From the NCBI RefSeq assembly GCF_004138495.1, contig NZ_ML142887.1, forward strand, positions 3,952 through 9,661: DNA of 5,710 nucleotides. Direction: 5' to 3'. A program made the position numbers and the translations under genes. A model generated the notes under the pieces. The model saw nothing but the letters and a program-made list of their open reading frames with translations, did not search any database and was not told the origin of the DNA. The DNA comes from Phytoactinopolyspora endophytica. Its GTDB lineage: Bacteria > Actinomycetota > Actinomycetes > Jiangellales > Jiangellaceae. Position 1 is the first letter of the stretch. Each line of letters begins with the position of its first letter. Positions 1-5,648 of this stretch are shown here, piece after piece.

Positions 1-206
1 CCGGGGATGCGAAACGGGCGTTCCTGTTCCTCGCTGACTTCCCTGACGCCGCGCTCGTCGGGTTGTCGGGAGTAGCCGTGATTGACCCGGTACTCAAGGC
101 CGACATGCTCGCCCAGCTGGTGAACCTGCCGACAGTCACCGGTAGCCATCGCTTCCGCGTTATCACCTTCCCTGGGTTGGCGACCGTGCACACAAGGTGT
201 CCGTGA
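1..206 (+). CDS. 3' end of an unidentified protein gene immediately upstream of the helicase (5' truncated by window edge)
   Basis: Reading from base 3, 67 codons run open to a TGA at 204-206, while the other two + frames are closed early (TGA in frame 2 near base 35, TAG at 73-75). Third positions are mostly G or C, which supports coding. The visible C-terminus looks like a small alpha/beta domain: a hydrophobic strand (RAFLFLADF), a second strand (GVAVIDP), a helix (KADMLAQLV) and a last strand (HRFRVITF), ending in TRCP. I do not recognise the family. The stop overlaps the helicase ATG by one base (TGATG), so the two genes are almost certainly co-transcribed and translationally coupled. 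In known defence loci a small gene placed like this before a Ski2-like helicase is often a nuclease, for example HamA (DUF1837) of Hachiman. That is a context-based guess; no nuclease motif is visible in this fragment. Confidence 0.75.
   Translation, partial: GDAKRAFLFLADFPDAALVGLSGVAVIDPVLKADMLAQLVNLPTVTGSHRFRVITFPGLATVHTRCP
194..197 (+). promoter_or_regulatory. Ribosome binding site deciding the helicase start
   Basis: AAGG lies 8 bases before the ATG at 206-208. It is only 0 to 5 bases from the alternative GTG codons at 197 and 203, and overlaps the first of them. The spacing and the TGATG overlap with the upstream stop favour ATG 206 over the GTGs. Confidence 0.6.
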
Positions 207-3200
207 TGGCGCCCGATTTCAACGCCGCTCGGCGGGAGTTGAAGCGGGCCCGGGTAAGCGCCGCTCTTGGTGCGCTGGTGGGTTCGGATGTGGTGGCACG
301 GAACCGGAACCGCCTCCTTCAGCTTCTCGCCACCGATTCAGTCGACAGGTCATTGTCTTTTGAGGATTTGAGCGTCGACCAGGTGGAGACAGTGATTTCG
401 ATCGCGGTCGCTACAGTCGAAGAATCGGGTGATGATTCGGTCGCCGTGTTGTTGATGTGCGTACGGGTGCTCGCTGCTGACGGACAATTCGCGCGACTCT
501 CGCTGCTCGCGGAAAGACTAGACGCGGCCTCGCGCCCATTCGAGTTGGAGCGACCTTACTGGACGTTGACGCTGTCGGCGTTCGCGGACTCAGTACGTGG
601 TCACCGGCAGCAAGCTCTACAGGCATTGAACGAACGTCTCGGGATTGGCCGCGGCGGTGTTGCGGAGGACCGACTAGCTGGAACGCCGCAGCACGTTGAT
701 GACATCGTCGCGGCGACCGCCCTTCGCGTTGTCCTCAGCTCGCCCGGAGATGAGTTCGTCTATCAGGCGCGCAACCGCGCGCTGTCTCGGGGGGATGGCG
801 TTGGGCTCGCGTACTTCGATGCCCTTATCGCGTGGTCTGAGGCAGTGAGGGTCGCAGCACCGTCCGTTGTGCTTCGTGGATCGGACCCCGTGTTCGAGTC
901 CGATGCGCTGGAGGGCTATTTGTCAGCTGTGCCGGTACCAGCGCTGTTCCCGGCGCAGATGGCCGCGATCGCCGCCGGTGCGACCCTGGACGATACGCGG
1001 GTGATTGCCTTGCCGACCTCGAGCGGGAAGACATTCATCGCGGAGCTCCGAATCGTCGCGACGTTGACACGCAACCCGGGCACGCGTGCCATCTACGTGG
1101 CTCCGTACCGACTGCTGTCGCGCCAGGTGGAGCGCCAGCTGCGGCCGGGACTGCGCGCGGCCGGTCTCGCTATCCGTGACCTGGGCAGCGGCTACGATCC
1201 TTCTGCTCTGCCGTCGGACGACGTCGCGGACGTCATCGTCTGCACCCCGGAGCGGCTCGACGGGCTCATGCGACTGGCCGCCTCTTCCGCGGCCGGACAC
1301 ACGGAGGCAGCGGACTTCCTCGACAACTGCTCGGTCCTTGTGTTCGACGAATTGCATCTCATCGGACGCCCGGGTCGCGGCCCCAGGTTCGAGCTGATTC
1401 TTGCCCGGTTGCGGATGCGCAACCCAGACCTGAAGTTGCTGGGGCTAGCCGCGGCGACGCACGGCAGCCAGGAACTGAGCGAATGGCTGGGCGATGAGCC
1501 ACTGAGCCCTCGATCAGGCCGACCGACTGGGACGTTGGAGCTGGTCTGGGAGACCGACGGCACCATTAAGCAACGGGCATTCCAAGCGAACCCGAGCACT
1601 GTCATGAGCATGCCCCGAAGGACCGCCATCGACGACGCGGCTGTTCTACTCTTGCGGTTGAACGATGAGTACATGCCGGCACTTGCAATCTGCGTAAGTC
1701 GACCGCGGGCTGAGAGTCTCGCGAAGAAGGTTCTCAAGGGCAGCGCTGTGAAGGGCGAACAGTGGCGCACCAGTCTCACGCACGACCAGTGGCGCACCGT
1801 TCTCACCGCGATTGAAGAAGTGCGTGCGCTCCTTGGTGAGAATCACCCGCTGGCACAGATGATGAACAGTGGAATCGCGTTCCATCACGCGGGTGTGCCG
1901 ACACATGCGCTGGAGCAGATCGAACGACTGGTACGTCGAGGGCTCCTGCGTGTCGTGTGCGCAACGACCACCGTCGCCGAGGGCGCCGACATGCCGTTCC
2001 GTGTCGTGGTTATCCCGCATCTGAACTTCCCAGGTCCGAGCCGGCGGTTGGAGCGCGACCTGTATCTGAACATCATCGGGCGCGCAGGTCGAGCGAACGT
2101 GGCTGTCGAAGGGATGGTGTTCATCCTCGACTCAGACTCGAAGATGCTCAGCGGCCTGGTGAGAAACTCGCTGTGGCAGACCTCGGCAAGGGATGTGCTG
2201 CGTGGCCAGTTGAATAACGTCTCCCTCGGTCCCGCGACAGTCGAGGAGTGGAACGACTTCGCGGACATCGAGTCGCAGGTCCTGGCCTGGCTCACCGATC
2301 CGTCTAGTTACGTAGAGGGGCAGGCCCTGGCGCTGAGCGAGCAGACGTTCAGCTACGACCAAGGCAACAACTCGGAGAAACAGACAGTCACCTACATCGT
2401 CGACCAGTTGATGTGCCACCTCGAGACCGACGGATACGCAGTTGCTGGTAGCCCACTTCGCGCAACTGCACGGGGCTCGATTGCACAGCTGACCGGGCTT
2501 TCCCTCCCGGCCGTACATCGCTTATCGCTGGCAGTCGAGCGCGGCCGAGACGGATGGATGAGCCAACTTCCAGGGACAATGCACTTGACCTCGCAAGTCG
2601 CGGAGCTGGTAGCCAGAATGACGTTCGAGGCCCCGGAGGTGTTCCAGCACGGCCTGTGGTTCCGCCGGAACGCGAAGGCTGCCGACGCGTGGGACGCACT
2701 ATCGCGGTTTGCTTACCAGGCTGACACTGAACATCTGGGCTCGACCGACCATGAGCTCGACATTCAGCTTTTCACCGACTGGCTCATGGGCGCGAGCTAC
2801 GCGCGACTAGCTGAGATGGCCGACGTCGCCCAGGCTGCGACGGCACTATTCGGCGGACAGGACGAGTCGAAGAGAATCTCGGATGCGACCGAGTACATCG
2901 GCAAGCTCGTCTATCCGGCTAGCTGGGTGTGGTCAGGCGCGCAGATCGTCGCCGGTGAATTAGGCGACACATTCCCATCATTCATCCGTGGCGCCATCGA
3001 GTACGGGGTGCCGAATGAGACGTGTGTGCAACTCATCGAACGGGGTCGTCTGACCCGCCGAGCGGCGCTTACCATTTCCGGGCTCTCAGACGCCGGGTGG
3101 GACGAGGCAACAACCTGGCTGCTCGGTGATGGCAACGTCGACGATGCCGCCGCCCTGCTTACCCGCGCTGATGGGGAGCGGCTCCGTGACCTTCGTGACG

Positions 3201-3220
3201 CGCTCGAGTTCGAGGAGTGA
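206..3220 (+). CDS. Ski2/Hel308-like superfamily 2 DEAD/DEAH-box helicase, probable defence-system helicase (HamB-like candidate)
   Basis: An ATP-dependent nucleic-acid helicase or translocase of about 1004 aa. Counting from ATG 206: residues 1-245 are a helix-rich N-terminal extension with no recognised motif. Motif I is PTSSGKT (270-276), Ia is APY (299-301), Ib is TPER (347-350), motif II is DELH (381-384), motif III is AAAT (415-418; most relatives have SAT), and motif IV is around 488-505. FHHAGV (559-564), ATTTVAEGADMP (586-597, motif V) and IIGRAGR (623-629, motif VI) follow. The HHAG...TTTxAEG...GRAGR series is characteristic of Ski2, Mtr4, Hel308 and Brr2 relatives. Residues 700-1004 are helical and include GVPNETCVQLIERGRLTRR near 934-952. 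No membrane segment or signal peptide is evident. All catalytic motifs are present, so the enzyme is probably active. It overlaps the upstream gene by 1 bp. That order resembles HamA-HamB (Hachiman) and AbpA-AbpB, but a different helicase-containing defence system or a repair helicase cannot be excluded. GTG 197 would add 3 residues. Confidence 0.93.
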   Translation: MAPDFNAARRELKRARVSAALGALVGSDVVARNRNRLLQLLATDSVDRSLSFEDLSVDQVETVISIAVATVEESGDDSVAVLLMCVRVLAADGQFARLSLLAERLDAASRPFELERPYWTLTLSAFADSVRGHRQQALQALNERLGIGRGGVAEDRLAGTPQHVDDIVAATALRVVLSSPGDEFVYQARNRALSRGDGVGLAYFDALIAWSEAVRVAAPSVVLRGSDPVFESDALEGYLSAVPVPALFPAQMAAIAAGATLDDTRVIALPTSSGKTFIAELRIVATLTRNPGTRAIYVAPYRLLSRQVERQLRPGLRAAGLAIRDLGSGYDPSALPSDDVADVIVCTPERLDGLMRLAASSAAGHTEAADFLDNCSVLVFDELHLIGRPGRGPRFELILARLRMRNPDLKLLGLAAATHGSQELSEWLGDEPLSPRSGRPTGTLELVWETDGTIKQRAFQANPSTVMSMPRRTAIDDAAVLLLRLNDEYMPALAICVSRPRAESLAKKVLKGSAVKGEQWRTSLTHDQWRTVLTAIEEVRALLGENHPLAQMMNSGIAFHHAGVPTHALEQIERLVRRGLLRVVCATTTVAEGADMPFRVVVIPHLNFPGPSRRLERDLYLNIIGRAGRANVAVEGMVFILDSDSKMLSGLVRNSLWQTSARDVLRGQLNNVSLGPATVEEWNDFADIESQVLAWLTDPSSYVEGQALALSEQTFSYDQGNNSEKQTVTYIVDQLMCHLETDGYAVAGSPLRATARGSIAQLTGLSLPAVHRLSLAVERGRDGWMSQLPGTMHLTSQVAELVARMTFEAPEVFQHGLWFRRNAKAADAWDALSRFAYQADTEHLGSTDHELDIQLFTDWLMGASYARLAEMADVAQAATALFGGQDESKRISDATEYIGKLVYPASWVWSGAQIVAGELGDTFPSFIRGAIEYGVPNETCVQLIERGRLTRRAALTISGLSDAGWDEATTWLLGDGNVDDAAALLTRADGERLRDLRDALEFEE
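1760..1806 (+). repeat. Imperfect 27-bp-period tandem duplication inside the helicase gene
   Basis: CAGTGGCGCACCAGTCTCAC at 1760-1779 recurs as CAGTGGCGCACCGTTCTCAC at 1787-1806 (18 of 20 bases identical), offset by 27 bases or nine codons. In the protein this gives QWRTSLTHD (519-527) followed by QWRTVLTAI (528-536), between motifs IV and V. The reading frame is preserved. It looks like a recent in-frame duplication, though a naturally repeated helix is possible. Confidence 0.75.
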
Positions 3221-3243
3221 CTCTACTCGTCCCTCACCGACTC

Positions 3244-4362
3244 TCATTGGCGGATCGGAAGCGAGACCACGTGCTGGAACGATAGGCCTGTATCGGTCGC
3301 CTCTCCGTCGGCCCGCATCAGTAGGCCACTAGACACCAGGTCGCGGACAACGGACATGGCTTGGCTCTCCTTGAAGACCGTGTTGTACAGCGCGAACTTG
3401 CGAAGCTCGTGGATCGGCGACCGGTGGCCCGGGAGTATGTTGAGATGGTCCAGGATGAGGCGTTTCAGCGGGGCCGTGTGCGGCTCCAGTTCGATTGCCA
3501 AGGTCTCCTGGCTCGGGTCGCGTGGGTCTCGGTAGCCGACGCCGGCGATGTCATCGACCTCCCACATGGCCTCTTTCATCTTGGTGAGGCCTTTCGGGTG
3601 CGTGGTCCCGAAGACGAGGAATAACGACTGGCCACGCGTGTCGACCAATTCGAAGTCGAGGACGAAAGGGAAGCCGGCAGCTTGGATAGTCTGGCGGTAT
3701 CTCTGCAACAGCCAGCGCTCCTTCGCTTCAGATGGTTGCTGCACCACCGCACGCCACCCACTCGCACCGAAGACCCGGTCGCCATGGGTGATGTCGTCGA
3801 CCGCCGCGAATCGCGAGAAGTACTGCGGCTGCATGGTGATGATCACTTCGCTGCTGGGATTTCCGGCGATGCGCTTTACCAGTTCGAATGAGACAGCGCC
3901 GCCCCAAGTGTCGAGCACGGCGAGGATCGGGCGATCCCATGCCTTCACCCGAGTCAGGATGCGTTCGAGTTGTGGTTCGCACTCCCCGTTCTCGATCGCG
4001 ATCTGGACGCCGTGTTGGGACAATTTGTCAAGCGGTACCGGCTGAGCTGCCTTGGCCAGTTCTCCTGGGAGCATGTCGATGCAGCGCTGGTCGAGGTCGA
4101 CAAAGACGAACCGCACGCCGCCGTTCTTGACCTTCGTTCTGATATTGGGATTCTCAACCAAGGTCCGCAAGGCGATGACGGGCGAGCCCGGCGAGCCGTC
4201 GAGGTAGACGCCTGGCCCTGCGAATCCCTCGGCGTAGGTGATGTTCGCTCCCCAACCCTTGACCATGATTGGCATCCACTTGCTGAGGTACCGCTCGTAG
4301 AGAGCGTGCTTGGCCTTAGTGTGGGGATCCGCCTTCCAAGGCACGGGGTTCTGACCCGGCAT
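3244..4362 (-). CDS. tcmP: Three-Cys-motif partner protein TcmP
   Basis: A 372-aa protein recognised as TcmP, the family named for being encoded beside Gp37/Gp68-type three-Cys-motif proteins. The N-terminus carries the family signature: W9 then DPHTKAKH (12-19), a YLSKWMPI stretch (25-32) and YAEGFAGPG (43-51), the glycine-rich loop of a Rossmann or methyltransferase-like fold. VFVDLD (86-91) matches the acidic end of the second strand. AVLDTWGG (148-155) occupies the place of a catalytic-type D-P-F/Y-G loop. FGTTHPKGLTKMKEAMW (251-267) is another typical block. Residues about 300-365 look like a C-terminal winged helix (helices, then SSGLLMR as the probable wing). ATG 4362 has a strong GAGGAG site 6 bases upstream. 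The gene follows the Gp37/Gp68 gene by 98 bp on the same strand and converges with the helicase. Family membership is well supported. The biochemical role is unknown; methyltransferase activity or nucleic-acid binding is inference from the fold. Confidence 0.93.
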   Translation of the reverse strand: MPGQNPVPWKADPHTKAKHALYERYLSKWMPIMVKGWGANITYAEGFAGPGVYLDGSPGSPVIALRTLVENPNIRTKVKNGGVRFVFVDLDQRCIDMLPGELAKAAQPVPLDKLSQHGVQIAIENGECEPQLERILTRVKAWDRPILAVLDTWGGAVSFELVKRIAGNPSSEVIITMQPQYFSRFAAVDDITHGDRVFGASGWRAVVQQPSEAKERWLLQRYRQTIQAAGFPFVLDFELVDTRGQSLFLVFGTTHPKGLTKMKEAMWEVDDIAGVGYRDPRDPSQETLAIELEPHTAPLKRLILDHLNILPGHRSPIHELRKFALYNTVFKESQAMSVVRDLVSSGLLMRADGEATDTGLSFQHVVSLPIRQ

Positions 4363-4368
4363 GTCGCG

Positions 4369-4374
4369 CTCCTC
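4369..4374 (-). promoter_or_regulatory. Ribosome binding site of tcmP
   Basis: On the minus strand GAGGAG lies 6 bases before the ATG whose first base is 4362. It is a near-ideal Shine-Dalgarno sequence and fixes the tcmP start. Confidence 0.75.
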
Positions 4375-4401
4375 ACTGCCAGTCGAGATCCTGGGCTCGA
4401 T

Positions 4402-4431
4402 CGCCTATCGCCGACGCCCGCCTTCGATCAA
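4402..4431 (-). promoter_or_regulatory. Possible internal promoter ahead of tcmP
   Basis: On the minus strand TTGATC (4426-4431) could be a -35 element and TAGGCG (4402-4407) a weak -10, separated by 18 bases. They lie in the 98-bp gap between the Gp37/Gp68 gene and tcmP. The -10 lacks the final T usually seen, so this is tentative. Co-transcription from upstream is just as likely. The pair CTGGGCT (4391-4397) and AGCCCAG (4444-4450) flanks it as a 7-bp inverted repeat. Confidence 0.22.
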
Positions 4432-4460
4432 GGTGCTGCACTCAGCCCAGAAATGCGAGA

Positions 4461-5204
4461 CTACACGGCAAGTCGTGGCATCTCGTCCCATGTTCGGCCG
4501 TCCAGGAGGCGGCCGTTGGCTTTGGAGGTGTGTCCGCCCCACTGCTTGAAGAAGAAGGCCACGTTGGCCACAAGACATTGGTCTCGGATCTCTGTTGCCC
4601 ACATCGGATCCATCGGTCGAGCGCGAGCCCCCGATTCGCCTCCGACGATCACCCAGTGGATGCCTTCGAGATTCAAGTCTGGGAGGGGACCGAGCAGTGG
4701 CTCACACGAGAGGAATCGGCGGGCGCTGGGGACATTGCGCAACTGATCGATGCGTTCTACAACCTTACTCGACTCGACCGACACCCCCATCCACAAGTTG
4801 TCAGGCCAGTCGAGCCGATCGGCCATCCGCTGAAGCCTGTGGGCTCGCTTGGTCAGGGCTTGATACGTGTGCTGTGGAGTCTCGCGGATGACGTCAAGAA
4901 CGTCTCGGACGAAGCTAATCGGGACCTTGGCATGGAACAGGTCGCTCATCGAGTTCACGAACACCAGACGCGATCCGCCCCACCTGAAGGGTTCAGCGAG
5001 CGACTTGGGGTGGGTGGTCACGCCGAAGCCGGGTCCGCTGGTCCGAGGATCGCCATCATTCTGATACTTCGCGACGCCCATCGCCTTGAGGCGTCTCGAC
5101 AGTGCCAGGGCGTAGCAGTTGTCGCATCCAGCGGCTACACGATCACATCCCGTGACAGGGTTCCAGGTGGTCTCGGTCCACTCGATCGCACTATTAGTAG
5201 CCAC
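4461..5204 (-). CDS. Phage Gp37/Gp68 family (DUF5131) three-Cys-motif protein
   Basis: A 247-aa protein with the full set of Gp37/Gp68-family (PF07505) signatures. These are SAIEWTETTWNPVTGC (5-20); the three-cysteine motif C20-x6-C27-x2-C30 followed by Y31; FVNSMSDLFH (82-91); LTKRAHRL (117-124); LWMGVSVES (137-145); SCEPLLGP (166-173); VIVGGESG (185-192); FFFKQWGG (217-224); and DGRTWDEMP (235-243). The cysteine cluster resembles that of radical SAM enzymes, and an iron-sulfur cluster is the usual suggestion for the family; neither SAM chemistry nor a substrate can be read from the sequence. I chose GTG 5204 because homology begins three residues later and AGGAG lies 5 bases upstream. The frame stays open to ATG 5291 and TTG 5324, but those lack a ribosome binding site and add 29 or 40 non-family residues. 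It is the first gene of a probable operon with tcmP. Confidence 0.93.
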   Translation of the reverse strand: MATNSAIEWTETTWNPVTGCDRVAAGCDNCYALALSRRLKAMGVAKYQNDGDPRTSGPGFGVTTHPKSLAEPFRWGGSRLVFVNSMSDLFHAKVPISFVRDVLDVIRETPQHTYQALTKRAHRLQRMADRLDWPDNLWMGVSVESSKVVERIDQLRNVPSARRFLSCEPLLGPLPDLNLEGIHWVIVGGESGARARPMDPMWATEIRDQCLVANVAFFFKQWGGHTSKANGRLLDGRTWDEMPRLAV

Positions 5205-5209
5205 CGTCG

Positions 5210-5214
5210 CTCCT
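5210..5214 (-). promoter_or_regulatory. Ribosome binding site that sets the Gp37/Gp68 gene start
   Basis: On the minus strand AGGAG precedes the GTG start by 5 bases (CGACG between). Neither upstream in-frame start (ATG 5291, TTG 5324) has such a site. Confidence 0.65.
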
Positions 5215-5222
5215 AGTTCTCG

Positions 5223-5264
5223 GGTGCGGCGCACCAACCCCGGCGCAGTTGTGAGAGCGCCGGG
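5223..5264 (-). promoter_or_regulatory. Two adjacent hairpins in the leader of the Gp37/Gp68-tcmP operon
   Basis: Arms CCCGGCGC (5239-5246) and GCGCCGGG (5257-5264) form a perfect 8-bp GC-rich stem with a 10-base loop. Three bases away, GGTGC (5223-5227) and GCACC (5231-5235) form a 5-bp stem with a 3-base loop. Both lie 19-60 bases upstream of the GTG start, just beyond the ribosome binding site. No T-run follows on either strand, so a simple intrinsic terminator is unlikely. They could be an mRNA leader structure or a protein-binding palindrome. Confidence 0.45.
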
Positions 5265-5289
5265 TGTGATCAGTGTGACAGGTGCAACC

Positions 5290-5295
5290 ATTCTA
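5290..5295 (-). promoter_or_regulatory. Possible -10 element for the Gp37/Gp68-tcmP operon
   Basis: On the minus strand TAGAAT fits the TAnnnT pattern of actinobacterial -10 boxes and lies about 85 bases before the GTG start. That would place both leader hairpins in the transcript. No good -35 is seen at 16-18 bases; TTGCGG (5319-5324) is 23 bases away, which is too far. Weak support. Confidence 0.25.
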
Positions 5296-5392
5296 TGGAT
5301 GCGATCAGGTACGGCATCCCGCAAGGGACGAAGAGAAGTTGCGCCATACCGCTAATGACGTGACGGGTGTGCGCCAGGATCCTAGCCGCGTG

Positions 5393-5524
5393 ATGTTCGA
5401 GGCCCAGCCCCACTACGTTGCCGTCGTCTTCAACCGCCCTGCCAGCCCGGACAACATCGCCCCCTCGGCTTCGAACCAGATGACACATATCAGCAATCGG
5501 CTGGAAGAACGCCCAATGGCGTGA
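5393..5524 (+). pseudogene. Possible coding remnant or small orphan ORF (43 codons)
   Basis: From ATG 5393 the frame reads MFEAQPHYVAVVFNRP and continues to a TGA at 5522-5524. Third positions are strikingly G/C-rich in the first 30 or so codons, as expected for real coding sequence of this organism. There is no ribosome binding site at a suitable distance, and I recognise no family. The frame stays open upstream to about 5282 without a better start. It may be the tail of a decayed gene or chance; the opposite strand is also open here. Confidence 0.2.
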
Positions 5525-5610
5525 CGTCGCTTGGGTCCATCAGACGCTCTGCGAGGCCGCAGGCCACCCTCCGAGCCTCGCTGGCTGCCCCTGAACCCCG
5601 GGAGATCGCC

Positions 5611-5640
5611 TGTACCAAGCAGCGATCCCGTCGATAGGCT
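5611..5640 (+). promoter_or_regulatory. Candidate promoter for the DinB-like gene (leaderless or nearly leaderless transcript)
   Basis: A candidate -35 TGTACC (5611-5616) and -10 TAGGCT (5635-5640, within GATAGGCT) are separated by 18 bases. The ATG at 5649 follows the -10 by only 8 bases, and no convincing Shine-Dalgarno precedes it. Transcription would therefore start at or just before the start codon, a common arrangement in actinobacteria. Confidence 0.45.
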
Positions 5641-5648
5641 CGCTGCCC

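Larger units (their letters stand above)
5205..5648. other. Intergenic region between the divergent Gp37/Gp68 gene and the DinB-like gene
   Basis: This stretch of 444 bp has no recognisable intact gene. It contains the operon leader described above, a short coding-like stretch (5393-5524), a 7-bp inverted repeat GCGAGGC (5551-5557) / GCCTCGC (5575-5581) and a candidate promoter for the gene at 5649. No tRNA, transposase fragment or insertion-sequence end was seen. It may hold the border between the accessory genes and ordinary chromosome, but no flanking direct repeat can be shown because the left border is outside the window. Confidence 0.6.

Noticed and set aside
1192..1806. A 204-codon open frame on the - strand inside the helicase
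   Set aside because: It is Ser/Arg-rich low-complexity protein antisense to the helicase motifs, typical of a shadow frame.
3221..3243. Possible bidirectional terminator between the convergent genes
   Set aside because: Only very short pairings (for example CGAG/CTCG) are present, with no stable stem and no T-run.
3970..4746. A 258-codon open frame on the + strand across tcmP and the Gp37/Gp68 gene
   Set aside because: It lies antisense to two genes with clear family signatures, spans their intergenic gap and shows no recognisable domain. Long antisense frames are expected in GC-rich coding DNA.
4530..5216. A 228-codon open frame on the + strand antisense to the Gp37/Gp68 gene
   Set aside because: It mirrors a strongly conserved gene and has no convincing ribosome binding site or domain.
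5205..5324. Extension of the Gp37/Gp68 protein to ATG 5291 or TTG 5324
   Set aside because: The extra residues do not resemble the family N-terminus, there is no ribosome binding site at those codons, and the extension runs through the leader hairpins. GTG 5204 has AGGAG and the expected start of homology.
5465..5482. TTCGAAC (5470-5476) resembling a tRNA T-loop, as a possible tRNA or attachment site
   Set aside because: The flanking bases do not pair into a T-stem, and no acceptor or anticodon arm fits nearby.
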